Positions 43,329 to 52,245 of a stretch of DNA of 64,000 bases are shown here, piece by piece (positions within the stretch are counted from its first letter, which is position 1; the number at the start of each line of letters is the position of its first letter). The DNA comes from Lactobacillus sp. (GTDB lineage: Bacteria; Bacillota; Bacilli; Lactobacillales; Lactobacillaceae), in assembly GCA_022483245.1 (NCBI GenBank), contig JAKVNR010000001.1:1116001-1180000 (forward strand), written 5' to 3'. The translations under genes and the position numbers were made by a program. The notes under the pieces were generated by a model that made no database searches, had not been told where the DNA came from, and saw only the letters and a program-made list of their open reading frames with translations.

Positions 43329-44000
43329 TCACTCCTCGATTGGTTCAGTGAAGATCTGATTTACGGCTGTTTGCAATTCATCTAAACTGAATTTCTTGAT
43401 CAGGTCGTGACCTAAGTCCAAATCCTGCTGAACAGTCTCACTATCTGTGTCCAAAAAAGTGGACAAAAAGGTCTTGACCATTATATCAGAAATCTGTTCA
43501 GGTGTAATTCCCAAATCGCCGCGCTGGTGGTACAGGTTGATGCAGCCGCCGACAACGAAGCTTAAGCCAATGCGAGTCTGCTGATCATTGCCCAATTCCT
43601 GCTCTAGCCCTTCTTCGCGAAGCCAGTCATCAAGCATTTTGCCCCATTTGCCTAATGCCGTCAGGTTGTTGAAGAACGAATCCAAGGCCCGGGCAACGCC
43701 AATATCGCGCAACGCTAATTCTAGCAGCACATCGATAAAGACTTTCATCTCGGCAAAAGTATTATCAACAGAAGCCCCCTTTTTAGCGACCTGTTTTAAG
43801 ATAACGGTCATGAATTCCTGCATCAAATCATTAATCAGTTTGCTCTTGTGTGGGTAATATGATTGCAACAATGATTTTGAAATTTCAGACTTGTCTGCAA
43901 TCATTTGCAAAGACACATTATCCAACCCATGTTCTTTAATTAGCAAGAAGGTGTTTCTTAAAATAATTCTCCTTCTGCGCATATTCTTACGTCTTGCCAT
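43329..44000 (-). CDS. TetR-family transcriptional regulator
   Basis: 223 residues. N-terminal HTH: RNTFLLIKEHGLDNVSLQMIADKSEISKSLLQSYYPHKSKLINDLM, typical of TetR with a YFxxK-like end (SYYPHKSKL). The C-terminal ligand domain is helical. It is first in a two-gene unit with the 273-aa membrane protein and probably represses that unit; no clear operator palindrome was identified. Confidence 0.88.
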   Translation of the reverse strand: MARRKNMRRRRIILRNTFLLIKEHGLDNVSLQMIADKSEISKSLLQSYYPHKSKLINDLMQEFMTVILKQVAKKGASVDNTFAEMKVFIDVLLELALRDIGVARALDSFFNNLTALGKWGKMLDDWLREEGLEQELGNDQQTRIGLSFVVGGCINLYHQRGDLGITPEQISDIMVKTFLSTFLDTDSETVQQDLDLGHDLIKKFSLDELQTAVNQIFTEPIEE

Positions 44001-44143
44001 TTTATCCCTTTCCTTCTCTTGGTCCAGTAAAATCAGAAAGCTGAAATACAGTCAAAGAATAGTGTATAAGTTCTTACTTTTATCTCTAATATATGGGCAT
44101 TATAGCAACTTCTGGCTGGATACTCAAAAATCTTATAAAAAAG

Positions 44144-44173
44144 AAACGACGCCCAGGTCATCCTAGGCGCCAA
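44144..44173 (-). terminator. Terminator after prs
   Basis: GCGCCTAGG / CCTGGGCGT hairpin, followed on the minus strand by a T-rich tract. Confidence 0.75.
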
Positions 44174-44189
44174 TTTTAATTTCTTGTTA

Positions 44190-45176
44190 TTAATACAGAC
44201 GATTCTGTTCATCGAAAATCTCGTGAATCGATCGGTCATTGTATACGTAATCAATCCCGCGAGCAAGCAATCGGTCAACTGACAATCTAACCAGCCGGTC
44301 TGGGTAATCGTTCTTTTTAATTGTGTCGGTTACCACAATTTGCTGCAATGGCAGCTGGTTTAACCGCTTAACCGCACCATGCGACAACAAAGCATGGGTT
44401 GCAGCGGCATAAACTTTGACAGCACCAGCCTTCATCACTGAGTTAGTTGACGAAGCCAGCCGAGTACCAGTATCGATCAAGTCATCAATGATAATGCAAG
44501 TTTTGCCTTGAACATCACCAATCATATCGTGAACTTCATCATCGTAACGTGCGCCACGTTGGTCGACAATTGCAATTGGAGCATCGAAATATTGAGCCAT
44601 CGTTCGTGCCAATTTGGTACCAGCATGGTCAGGCGAAACAACAACCACATCATCACTGCTCTTATGCGCAATTCCGCTGTCCAAGAAGTATTGGGCCAAA
44701 ATCGGCAATGCATGCAGGTGATCAACAGGAACATTGTAAAAGCCTTGGATCTGTGAAGCGTGCAAGTCAAGGGCAATGATACTATCAATTGCATTCAATT
44801 GAATCAGGTTGGCCACTAACTTAGCAGTGATCGGTTCACGCGATCTGGTCTTCGTATCCGACCGTGAGTAAGCCATATATGGAATAACTGGGATAATCTT
44901 GTGAGCAGATGCTCTAGTTAACGCATCCAACGTGATCATCAGTTCCATAAAGTTTTCATTGACCGGGTCCTGAATCGATTGGATAACGAAGACATCACAG
45001 CCACGAACTGATTCTGAAACCTGCACTTGAATTTCACCATCGCTAAAGTGGTGAACGGCTGTTTCCAGTAGCGGCTGCTGCAAAATTGCCGCCACTTTTT
45101 CAGCTAGTGTCTGGTTGCCGCCAAGCCCAATCAATTTAATGGGATGCAGCATTCTATGCAATTCTTCCTTATTCAT
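44190..45176 (-). CDS. prs: Ribose-phosphate pyrophosphokinase
   Basis: 328 residues. SRSDTKTRSREPITAKLVANL, DLHASQIQGFYNVPVDHLHALPIL and VSPDHAGTKLARTMAQ are PRPP synthetase blocks; CIIIDDLIDTGTRLAS is the PRPP-binding signature. It makes PRPP from ribose-5-phosphate and ATP for nucleotide synthesis. The sequence is rather divergent (LHRMLHPIKLIGLGGNQTLAEKVAAIL), suggesting the second, paralogous prs often found in lactobacilli. TATAAT lies about 40 bp upstream. Confidence 0.92.
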   Translation of the reverse strand: MNKEELHRMLHPIKLIGLGGNQTLAEKVAAILQQPLLETAVHHFSDGEIQVQVSESVRGCDVFVIQSIQDPVNENFMELMITLDALTRASAHKIIPVIPYMAYSRSDTKTRSREPITAKLVANLIQLNAIDSIIALDLHASQIQGFYNVPVDHLHALPILAQYFLDSGIAHKSSDDVVVVSPDHAGTKLARTMAQYFDAPIAIVDQRGARYDDEVHDMIGDVQGKTCIIIDDLIDTGTRLASSTNSVMKAGAVKVYAAATHALLSHGAVKRLNQLPLQQIVVTDTIKKNDYPDRLVRLSVDRLLARGIDYVYNDRSIHEIFDEQNRLY

Positions 45177-45248
45177 CTTGAGAAATCTCCAAATCTATTT
45201 TCAGCCAACGTGAATATTATAACTAATTTACAGACAAACTTGAATAGC

Positions 45249-45274
45249 AAAAAAGCACTGCTCCAGCAGTGCTT
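45249..45274 (-). terminator. Terminator after the NAD(P)-binding oxidoreductase gene
   Basis: AAGCACTGC TCCA GCAGTGCTT with a run of T on the minus strand. Confidence 0.85.
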
Positions 45275-45278
45275 ATAA

Positions 45279-45914
45279 TTACATCCAGCTAGGTTTGTCG
45301 CCATCAGTATTTGGCTTATTCAAACCAATTGATTCGCGAACGTCTTCTTGCGGGTTCTTTAGCAAGTGGTAAACATAAGCAGCTACTGACTTGCGAGAAA
45401 CTTCCGTCCCCTTGAAAGCTTCATTTTTCTTAGTTTTTTCGTAATCAACTTCGTTTTTGTTAGTTAACCAAGCTGGCCGAACAATCGTGTAATCCAAGTC
45501 TGAATCTTCGATTACCTTGGCAGCTTCAGCATAGTTGGTTAAATAACTGCCCAGATATGACTTATTCCATTCACCAAATTTGCCAGGAACTTCGTCATAA
45601 ATACCTAAGCTGGAAATCCAGATTAAACGTTTCACATGATCATTATGAAGCGCTTCAACAACTGCTTGCGCCTGCAGCTTAATGTTATCGCCAGCTAAGT
45701 TGGCATAAACAATATCTGCTCCTTTAGCAGCCTTTTCTACTTGATCACTGTCAGCGGCATCGCCCTCATAAATAGTTGCTTGATTTGACAATTTGTCCAA
45801 CCGGCTCGCATTGCGCAAAAACAGAGTTGTGTCCATTTCGTCGTCTGCTAGCACAAACTTTTCTACGATCTGGGCAATTTGTCCATGTGCACCTAAAATT
45901 GTAACTTTTACCAT
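45279..45914 (-). CDS. NAD(P)-binding oxidoreductase (SDR-a / NmrA-like)
   Basis: 211 residues. Rossmann start VTILGAHGQIAQIVEKFVL (GxxGxxx), ADIVYANLAGDN, LIWISSLGIYDEVPG and a conserved YTIVRPAWLTN block place it with atypical short-chain dehydrogenases that sense or reduce with NAD(P)H. The canonical YxxxK is not evident. It overlaps the upstream hydrolase by 7 bp. Substrate unknown. Confidence 0.85.
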   Translation of the reverse strand: MVKVTILGAHGQIAQIVEKFVLADDEMDTTLFLRNASRLDKLSNQATIYEGDAADSDQVEKAAKGADIVYANLAGDNIKLQAQAVVEALHNDHVKRLIWISSLGIYDEVPGKFGEWNKSYLGSYLTNYAEAAKVIEDSDLDYTIVRPAWLTNKNEVDYEKTKKNEAFKGTEVSRKSVAAYVYHLLKNPQEDVRESIGLNKPNTDGDKPSWM

Positions 45915-46585
45915 TGCACTTCTCCTTTATCCTTAAAAAAGTCCTTCATCAGGTCCAGCGTCTTCAAACTATGGTCCACATAGCTGCTATGCTTTTGCCG
46001 CGGCATAATCACTAGCCGAGCATTTGGCATTAATTGGCTGTACCACCTTACATGTTCTATTTTAACCCAATCTTTCTCACCGACAACACATAAGCATGGG
46101 ACTTGGATTTGCCGCAGGGCTTCAGCCGACAAATAATTCTCCGTTAACTCCACCCGGCTATCACGGTTGCCTTGGACAAACCGGTGAATACCCTCGGTCA
46201 AATAGTGAACTGGTTTAATGCCAGCACCGTTAACAAAAGTACCAGCTACAATTAATTTATGCAGGATATTTGGATATTGATAAGCAAGCGTTAACGCCAC
46301 TAACCCGCCAGCACCAAAAGCAAAGCAATCTGGCTGCTTAATATGCAACTTGCGAATAAACGCTGCCAAATCTGAAACTTCTGTTTGATAGTGTTCAGCT
46401 GGCTCGCCTCCGCTCATGCCGTGCCCGCGCAGGTCAAGTGCGTAAACTGTGTAGTCAGCAGCCAGCGGCACGATCACCCGATCATACATTGAGCTATCGA
46501 AATGGTGACCATGAACTAAAATTAGCGGCTGACCATGGCCTAATTTTTGATAATAAATATCAACGCCATTGACGCGTACTCTCAT
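45908..46585 (-). CDS. Alpha/beta hydrolase-fold protein lacking the nucleophile Ser
   Basis: 225 residues. LILVHGHHFDSSMYD (HG oxyanion), YALDLRGHGMSGG, VVGEKDWV (acid) and PRQKHSSYVDH (His) follow the AB-hydrolase-1 pattern. The nucleophile elbow, normally G-x-S-x-G-G, reads AFGAGGLVAL with Gly in place of Ser. Either the enzyme is inactive or works as a binding protein. It overlaps the glycosyltransferase start region's 3' end by 26 bp and the oxidoreductase by 7 bp, forming a tight three-gene operon. Confidence 0.82.
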   Translation of the reverse strand: MRVRVNGVDIYYQKLGHGQPLILVHGHHFDSSMYDRVIVPLAADYTVYALDLRGHGMSGGEPAEHYQTEVSDLAAFIRKLHIKQPDCFAFGAGGLVALTLAYQYPNILHKLIVAGTFVNGAGIKPVHYLTEGIHRFVQGNRDSRVELTENYLSAEALRQIQVPCLCVVGEKDWVKIEHVRWYSQLMPNARLVIMPRQKHSSYVDHSLKTLDLMKDFFKDKGEVQW

Positions 46586-47381
46586 GCTTCCTCCTTGCTG
46601 CCTTTTGGCTAGATTTTTGCTTGCGCTGGGCTGCTAGACTATTAGCAATTTTGTGCCAAACTTCATAGTTGGCCTTTACATTGTCTGGAATCATCTTGAA
46701 GTTAAATTTGTGCACCATACTGTCTGACCGCTGGAAATAGTGATACAACGGCTCAGAACTGTAGTAAAAATTGCCAGCAGCTGCAATATAATCCACGTTA
46801 AAGATCTGGTCTTCCATAAAAGCCAAGTGGCTGACAAATTGCAAATGCAGCTCTTGCACAACTGACTTGCGGTAGCCTTTGTTCCAGGTATAGCCCTTGA
46901 CTGGTGAATTAAAAATATTGGTCATCTTTTTATAAGTCTGCCAGCGGGTCAAGTTGCCTGCTTGAGTGCGGCCAACTGGGCGTTGATGCTTAGGAGTATC
47001 AATATAATATCCGCAGCAAACCATGTCAGCTTCTGGGTGTTCCTTAAAAGCTTGTCTGAAAAAAGCGGTGTAGCCAGGTTCTACCCAGTCGTCTCCATCG
47101 TGAAAAGTAAAAAATGGCGTTGTAACGCAAGTCATGCCCACGTTGCGCGCCGATGACAAACCACCATTTTCTTTATTGATAATTTTTAGATCAATGAATT
47201 TATCCTGGTAGCTTTCTGCTACTTCTTGCGTCCGATCAGTTGAGCCATCGTTAACGATCAATAGCTTAAAATTGGGATCAGTTTGCTTTAGCAGCGCCTC
47301 TAACGCCCGCGGCAAATATTTTTCCATGTTGTAGCACGGCATAATGACCGTGAGCACTGGTTGTGTTTGCAACCCATTCAT
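46560..47381 (-). CDS. GT2 family glycosyltransferase
   Basis: 273 residues from the ATG at 47381 (AAAGGGAGG directly upstream; the longer track ORF crosses its own promoter). GT-A fold: LTVIMPCYNMEKYLPRAL, LLIVNDGSTDRTQEVAE, GGLSSARNVGM and the DGDDWVEPGY metal site. It transfers a sugar from a nucleotide donor to a wall or exopolysaccharide acceptor; acceptor unknown. No membrane helices. First gene of an operon with the hydrolase and oxidoreductase. Confidence 0.87.
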   Translation of the reverse strand: MNGLQTQPVLTVIMPCYNMEKYLPRALEALLKQTDPNFKLLIVNDGSTDRTQEVAESYQDKFIDLKIINKENGGLSSARNVGMTCVTTPFFTFHDGDDWVEPGYTAFFRQAFKEHPEADMVCCGYYIDTPKHQRPVGRTQAGNLTRWQTYKKMTNIFNSPVKGYTWNKGYRKSVVQELHLQFVSHLAFMEDQIFNVDYIAAAGNFYYSSEPLYHYFQRSDSMVHKFNFKMIPDNVKANYEVWHKIANSLAAQRKQKSSQKAARRKHESTRQWR

Positions 47382-47397
47382 CCTCCCTTTGCCCTCC

Positions 47398-47406
47398 ATT
47401 ATACCA
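47398..47406 (-). promoter_or_regulatory. Extended -10 for the glycosyltransferase operon
   Basis: TGGTATAAT (TGn + TATAAT) on the minus strand, 17 bp before the start codon, so the 5' leader would be very short. Confidence 0.55.
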
Positions 47407-47434
47407 TGTACGTTTCCAAATCCTTTTTTTCGTT

Positions 47435-47440
47435 TATAAT
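47435..47440 (+). promoter_or_regulatory. -10 element for the DUF1002 gene
   Basis: TATAAT, with a weak TTTCCA 16 bp upstream, divergent from the glycosyltransferase promoter 30 bp away. Confidence 0.5.
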
Positions 47441-47463
47441 ATGGCGGTAAGGAGTGTATAAAC

Positions 47464-48423
47464 ATGAAAAAATTAATCACGATTTTAGCTGCCTGCTTGC
47501 TAAGCAGCTCCTGCTTCTTTGCAACTGCGGCAACTAGCCAAGCTGACGACACCCCAGTGGTTACCCTTGGCAGCTCTTTAACTAGCAGTCAAAAACAAGG
47601 TACGATTGATACATTAACTAAGAATTTAAACGGTTCAAACTACCAAACTATTACCATTACTGGCAGCGACTTGGTGCGCTACCTAAATCCATCAGGTTCT
47701 AACTTCACGACCAGTTCTGGCGTGTGGTCTAGTGCCGCCATTCAAAAAACTAGTTCAGGTTCTGGGATCAACGTTGAAATCTTGAACTACAATGGCAAAA
47801 ACAACATCACTACGATCACTGCCAACCAATACCGGAACGCTGCTTTAACTGCCGGCATTGCTGATGCCAACATTTATGTAACTTCTGCTGTGCCAATTGA
47901 CGGTTCTGGTGCCTTAGCTGGGGTCTACGCTGCTTACTCTAGAAATGGCCAAGCCCTTAACCAAAGCCAAGTTAATGCCGCTCAAGATGAAATGGGAACT
48001 TTGAGTCAAATTACCCAAGAAAATAAGAACAAAGATGGCTATTCTGACGCCCAATTAAACAATGCTATCGCTGGCGCTAAGTCAGATATGGCAAAAATTG
48101 GCAACAATATCAGTGACAGTCAAATCCGTGATATTGTTAATAACCAAATCAATATCAACCACTTAGGTGACACGATTACCAATAATCAAAAAGAGCAGAT
48201 CATTAATATTTTGATTGAGATCAAAGATTCTGGTGCGCTGAAAAGCGATAACTTTAAGCAGCAGGCTAACAAGTTATCAAGCTTGATTCAAAACAATGCT
48301 AAAGGCATTTTTGACAAATTAAACACGCCAGAAAATCGCAATTGGTTCCAACAAATTATCGACCAAATTTCCAACTGGATTAAGAGTCTCTTTGGCGGGA
48401 CAATTGCTATGATTAATTATTAA
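47464..48423 (+). CDS. Secreted DUF1002 protein
   Basis: 319 residues. Signal peptide MKKLITILAACLLSSSCFFATAATSQA. The DUF1002 core has VTLGSSLTSSQKQGTIDTL, TITGSDLVRYL, GINVEILN, ITTITANQYRNAALTAGIADANIYVTSAVPIDGSGALAGVYAAY. The C-terminal part is helical. Found in many Firmicutes; function unknown. AAGGAG precedes the ATG. Confidence 0.9.
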   Translation: MKKLITILAACLLSSSCFFATAATSQADDTPVVTLGSSLTSSQKQGTIDTLTKNLNGSNYQTITITGSDLVRYLNPSGSNFTTSSGVWSSAAIQKTSSGSGINVEILNYNGKNNITTITANQYRNAALTAGIADANIYVTSAVPIDGSGALAGVYAAYSRNGQALNQSQVNAAQDEMGTLSQITQENKNKDGYSDAQLNNAIAGAKSDMAKIGNNISDSQIRDIVNNQININHLGDTITNNQKEQIINILIEIKDSGALKSDNFKQQANKLSSLIQNNAKGIFDKLNTPENRNWFQQIIDQISNWIKSLFGGTIAMINY

Positions 48424-48453
48424 TCCATCAATAATTTAAAAAATCGGAAAAAC

Positions 48454-48480
48454 AAAAAGACGGCTGCAGCCGTCTTTTTT
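48454..48480. terminator. Bidirectional terminator
   Basis: AAAAAGACGG CTGCAG CCGTCTTTTTT, nearly perfect palindrome between convergent genes. Confidence 0.92.
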
Positions 48481-49177
48481 AATGCATTTGATCCATGTAG
48501 CGATTCAAAGCGTGATCAACAAATTCATTGCCATAATTACCTTCATGACCTTTAGTCCAGGTAAATTCTGCCCGGGTAAATTGTTTAAGCAAGCTTGCCA
48601 TTTCTTGCCATTGGTCAGTGTTTTTCAGCGGGCCATTGCTTCGGCGCCAGCCCCGTTTTTCCCAACTTTGCAGCCAGCCCTTATTAATCGCATTTAGAAC
48701 ATACTGGGAATCCAAGGTAAACAAGAGCGGCTCATGATTTAGACCTAACTCAATCAGTTTCTTTAAAGCTTCAATCAAAGCTTTTTGTTCCATTTTGTTG
48801 TTCGTCGCGCCAAATTCACCGCCGGCTTGCCAAATTTCTTGTCCCTGGTATTGAATCAAATAAGCCCAAGCTGCTTTGTCAGTAGCTTGCACGTGGCCGC
48901 CAGCGTAAACCCCATGATTGCGGCTGCCGCCATCAGTAAAAATCTTAGCCGTATACCCACTAGTTGCAGCTGGTTTAGGCTTAGCTAGTCCAGCTGCAGG
49001 GGCACTAGGCTTAATCGGTTTGGTTTCTTCATTCCAGTTCATATAGGCTGCTGCATCGGTAACCTTGTCAAAGGATTTATATTCAGCCCCGGCAAAGCCT
49101 TTAACTTGTTTTTCAGCCGCGTCCCAAGTGCGATAAACCCCAGGAATCCGGCCTCTTTTGACTGCGTAAAGCTTCAT
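48479..49177 (-). CDS. rnhA: Ribonuclease HI with N-terminal viroplasmin domain
   Basis: 232 residues. Residues 1-50 (MKLYAVKRGRIPGVYRTWDAAEKQVKGF) form the hybrid-binding viroplasmin domain. A Pro/Ala linker leads to the RNase H domain with all four acidic residues: KIFTDGGSR, NNKMEQKALIEA, FTLDSQYVLNA and GNEFVDHALNR. It degrades RNA in RNA-DNA hybrids (primers, R-loops). Confidence 0.93.
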   Translation of the reverse strand: MKLYAVKRGRIPGVYRTWDAAEKQVKGFAGAEYKSFDKVTDAAAYMNWNEETKPIKPSAPAAGLAKPKPAATSGYTAKIFTDGGSRNHGVYAGGHVQATDKAAWAYLIQYQGQEIWQAGGEFGATNNKMEQKALIEALKKLIELGLNHEPLLFTLDSQYVLNAINKGWLQSWEKRGWRRSNGPLKNTDQWQEMASLLKQFTRAEFTWTKGHEGNYGNEFVDHALNRYMDQMH

Positions 49178-49240
49178 CTGCAGTCCCGCCTTTCTTTAGA
49201 TATAATACAGTTAGTTGCTAATTATTATTCTAACTGATTA

Positions 49241-50158
49241 ATGAACATGTTTTTCAATCAAAAAAAATATCGCGAAGAAGTTGAACCAAAAAAATGGGCT
49301 CAAAAGATGCCTTCGCGGCGGCGGATGGTCACAATCGGCCTCATGGCATCATTTCCGCCAACGCGGCTGATTTTAGAAGCTCATGGCAAGCGCATCCTCA
49401 ATGAAGCTACTATTGAACCCAGCTCAACTGAGCAAGAACCAATTTTATATTTACACGGTTTCCGTGGTGGAGACTATACTACCAACTGCATGGTAGCTAG
49501 TGCCTTATCTGCTAAAGGCAGTCGTAAGTTTTTAAAAGTTGTCGCTGATTTATGGGGCAATGTTAAACTAACCGGCACTTGGACTGGCGATAAGCATCCC
49601 ATTGTCCAAGTGGTTTTTAAGTATCGCATTGTGGGCACAAAGGGGATTTGCTACTATTTGCGCTGGCTATTGCCTTTGCTTAGTTCAGCTTTGAATTTTA
49701 AAAAGTATGACGTCGTTGCCCACTCACTGGCTGCACCCTGTATCGTCAAAACAGCGATGAAAATGGCTAATCACCGCGATTTTCCGCAGCTTGACCGCTG
49801 CGCGATGATTGCTGGGCCGTTTGACGGCGTTATGTATTTAGGCGACATCCCTAATTTAAACCAATTTGATATTAACGGCCGCCCATGGCTAATGAGCCCG
49901 TATTATTTATACTTTTTGTGCCACCGCAAACGCGTTAGCCAAACGGCGTTTCTTAATATTTATGGCAATATCTTAGACGAAACTAACAGCGACAAGTTTA
50001 TCTCTGTCGTTTCTGCGCGGTCAATTCGCTACGCGCTCGCCCCAGTTGTCAGATCTTTTCAAGAAGTTGAAATTTCTGGACCTGGCGCTGAACATAGCGA
50101 TATGCACGATAGTCCTTTTGTTAATCAGTTGATTAATAAATTTCTTGGTTTAAGTTAA
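49241..50158 (+). CDS. DUF915-type alpha/beta hydrolase
   Basis: 305 residues. ILYLHGFRGGDYTTNCMV (oxyanion HG), VVAHSLAAPCIVKTA (nucleophile elbow, AHSLA), MIAGPFDGV, and SGPGAEHSDMHDSPFVNQLI with the catalytic His are as in the lactobacillar DUF915 hydrolases. A hydrophobic segment near residues 30-45 may be a signal or anchor. TATAAT lies at 49202, but no good ribosome binding site precedes the ATG. Substrate unknown. Confidence 0.82.
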   Translation: MNMFFNQKKYREEVEPKKWAQKMPSRRRMVTIGLMASFPPTRLILEAHGKRILNEATIEPSSTEQEPILYLHGFRGGDYTTNCMVASALSAKGSRKFLKVVADLWGNVKLTGTWTGDKHPIVQVVFKYRIVGTKGICYYLRWLLPLLSSALNFKKYDVVAHSLAAPCIVKTAMKMANHRDFPQLDRCAMIAGPFDGVMYLGDIPNLNQFDINGRPWLMSPYYLYFLCHRKRVSQTAFLNIYGNILDETNSDKFISVVSARSIRYALAPVVRSFQEVEISGPGAEHSDMHDSPFVNQLINKFLGLS

Positions 50159-50188
50159 ATTAAATTCTGACAGAAAGTAGGTTTGGCT

Positions 50189-51646
50189 GTGGCCTGGCTT
50201 CATTCACTTTGGAAAATAATTTTATTTGTTAATACCATCTTAGCTCTGTACGTCGTTTTCCACCGGAAACGGTCAGTTGCGACGACTTGGGCCTGGCTCA
50301 TCGTGCTGCTGATTTTCCCGGTCGTTGGTTTTATTTTGTACGGTTTCTTAGGGCGGGGGCTTTCACAGGAGAACCTGTTCGCCATTAACCGGCAGAACCA
50401 CATCGGCTTGCGTAAAGTGCAACGCATGATGCCAAAAGTCAGGCGCAACGTTAACGAGCTAGACACATCCGATCAAGCCCATATTTTAATCGACTATATC
50501 GACAGCCAACGCGATGCGCCTTTGTCAAAAAACAACCAGATTCAATTGTTTACTGATGGTAACGCTAAATTTAAGGCTTTATTTAAAGACATCGATGCTG
50601 CTAAAGAAACGATCAATGTGGAATATTATTCCTTCATGAATGATAAAATCGGCAATGAATTTTTAGACCACTTGATTGCCAAAGCAAAAGAAGGCATCAA
50701 AATTCGGCTGATTTATGACCCTTGGGGGTCGCCTGGTGCTAGCAAAACTTGGTTTAAGCCGCTCACGGATTTAGGCGGCGAGGTCCTGCCTTTTATTACC
50801 TCGCGCAACATGATCCGCAAGTACCGGATGAACTACCACTTGCACCGCAAGGAAGTTATTATCGACGGCCGAATTTCTTATACCGGCGGCTTTAACGTTG
50901 GTGACCAATACCTTGGCCGCAATAAAAAATTCGGCAACTGGCGCGATACGCATGTCCGAATTGTCGGTTCAGCCAGCTTGCTCCTGCAGGAACGGTTCGT
51001 CATGGACTGGAATGCTTCAGTGGTCAAACCTGAGCAAGAAATTGTCTTTGACGAGCGGTTGTTCCCGCGCCTGAGTGAAACTAAACTGCCACAAAACAGT
51101 GTTGCCACTCAAATTGTTTCAGACGGTCCGGATAAAGATGAGCCATACTTGCGTAATGGCATGATGCGGTTAATGCTACTAGCCCGCAAAACGCTCTGGA
51201 TCCAAACTCCCTATTTAGTTCCAGATGATCCAATGATTGCGACCTGGCTGATTGCTGCCCGTAGCGGTGTTGATGTCCGCATTATGATCCCTTGCATGCC
51301 AGACCACCCATTTATTTACCGGGCAACGCAGTGGTATGCTAAGCAGCTAATGTCTGAAGGCATCAAAATTTATATTTACCAAAATGGATTTTTGCATGCC
51401 AAAACCATCATGGTCGACGACAACTATGCCGTAGTCGGGTCAATGAACCAGGACTACCGCTCATATACCTTGAATTTTGAAGCGAACGCAATTTTTTACA
51501 ATAAAGGCGTGACCCGCAAAATGAAAGAAATCTTCTTGGACGATTGCCAGGAATCGATCATGATGACCCCGCAAATGGTCAATGAAATGTCGCGTTACCT
51601 GCGCTTTAAACAAAGTTTCTCGCGTCTTTTATCACCAATTTTATAA
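50189..51646 (+). CDS. cls: Cardiolipin synthase
   Basis: 485 residues from the GTG at 50189 (AGTAGG 7 bases upstream; the track uses TTG 50183). Two N-terminal membrane helices, then two phospholipase D motifs: HLHRKEVIIDGRISYTGGFN and HAKTIMVDDNYAVVGSMNQD. It joins two phosphatidylglycerol molecules to cardiolipin plus glycerol at the membrane. Length and layout match the Cls family. Confidence 0.94.
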   Translation: MAWLHSLWKIILFVNTILALYVVFHRKRSVATTWAWLIVLLIFPVVGFILYGFLGRGLSQENLFAINRQNHIGLRKVQRMMPKVRRNVNELDTSDQAHILIDYIDSQRDAPLSKNNQIQLFTDGNAKFKALFKDIDAAKETINVEYYSFMNDKIGNEFLDHLIAKAKEGIKIRLIYDPWGSPGASKTWFKPLTDLGGEVLPFITSRNMIRKYRMNYHLHRKEVIIDGRISYTGGFNVGDQYLGRNKKFGNWRDTHVRIVGSASLLLQERFVMDWNASVVKPEQEIVFDERLFPRLSETKLPQNSVATQIVSDGPDKDEPYLRNGMMRLMLLARKTLWIQTPYLVPDDPMIATWLIAARSGVDVRIMIPCMPDHPFIYRATQWYAKQLMSEGIKIYIYQNGFLHAKTIMVDDNYAVVGSMNQDYRSYTLNFEANAIFYNKGVTRKMKEIFLDDCQESIMMTPQMVNEMSRYLRFKQSFSRLLSPIL

Positions 51647-51653
51647 GCAAATT

Positions 51654-51687
51654 AAAAAGCTCTGGGTTCAATTTCCAGAGCTTTTTT
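51654..51687. terminator. Bidirectional terminator after cls
   Basis: AAAAAGCTCTGG / CCAGAGCTTTTTT, 12-bp stem. Confidence 0.9.
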
Positions 51688-51690
51688 GGT

Positions 51691-52164
51691 TTACATCATA
51701 GTTTGTACCTCAATAGATACGCCATGTTCTAAATGTTGTTTCAAAGCGGTGATCACATCTTCCGCCCGCTTTGAAAAGCGCAAGTAGTACGCATGCCGCT
51801 CGGTTTTAAAAATTGCCAGCACGACCGGCTTTTCAACTGGCGCAGTCACTAAGGTCACATGTTCAATCTCACGATAAGGAATTGCCCGCCGAAAATAGCC
51901 GCTAATCACTAATTTGTGCGGAGCTAAACCGCTTTGTCCATCTACTAAACTGGAAACTAAGAACAAAGCCAGCAGTACTGCTAAAAGCGGTGTCTGATCA
52001 GCAAATAAACCGGCATAAAAACCAAAGCCAATGAAAATTGCCGCCCAAATAAAGTTGGCCAAACGAAAGCGGCCAGCAAAGTCAATATTAGCTTGCCAGT
52101 ACCAGCTGTAAGCCAGGTAAGCTAAAATAAGCAGTGATAGTACGGCATAAAAAATTCCAGTCAT
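51691..52164 (-). CDS. Membrane protein with PH-like C-terminal domain
   Basis: 157 residues from the ATG at 52164 (AAGGGA upstream; the longer track start overlaps the sirtuin gene). Three membrane helices (MTGIFYAVLSLLILAYLAYSW, LANFIWAAIFIGFGFYAGLF, LLAVLLALFLVSSLV) and a cytosolic beta-rich tail (KLVISGYFRRAIPYREIEHVTLV..) resembling YdbT/DUF-type bacterial PH domains. Unknown function. Confidence 0.72.
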   Translation of the reverse strand: MTGIFYAVLSLLILAYLAYSWYWQANIDFAGRFRLANFIWAAIFIGFGFYAGLFADQTPLLAVLLALFLVSSLVDGQSGLAPHKLVISGYFRRAIPYREIEHVTLVTAPVEKPVVLAIFKTERHAYYLRFSKRAEDVITALKQHLEHGVSIEVQTMM

Positions 52165-52245
52165 CTGAACCGGTCCCTTCAAAAAAACTAAATTTATTAT
52201 AGCAAGCTGGTTCATTTTTATGAATATAACAACCTGGAGGCAATT

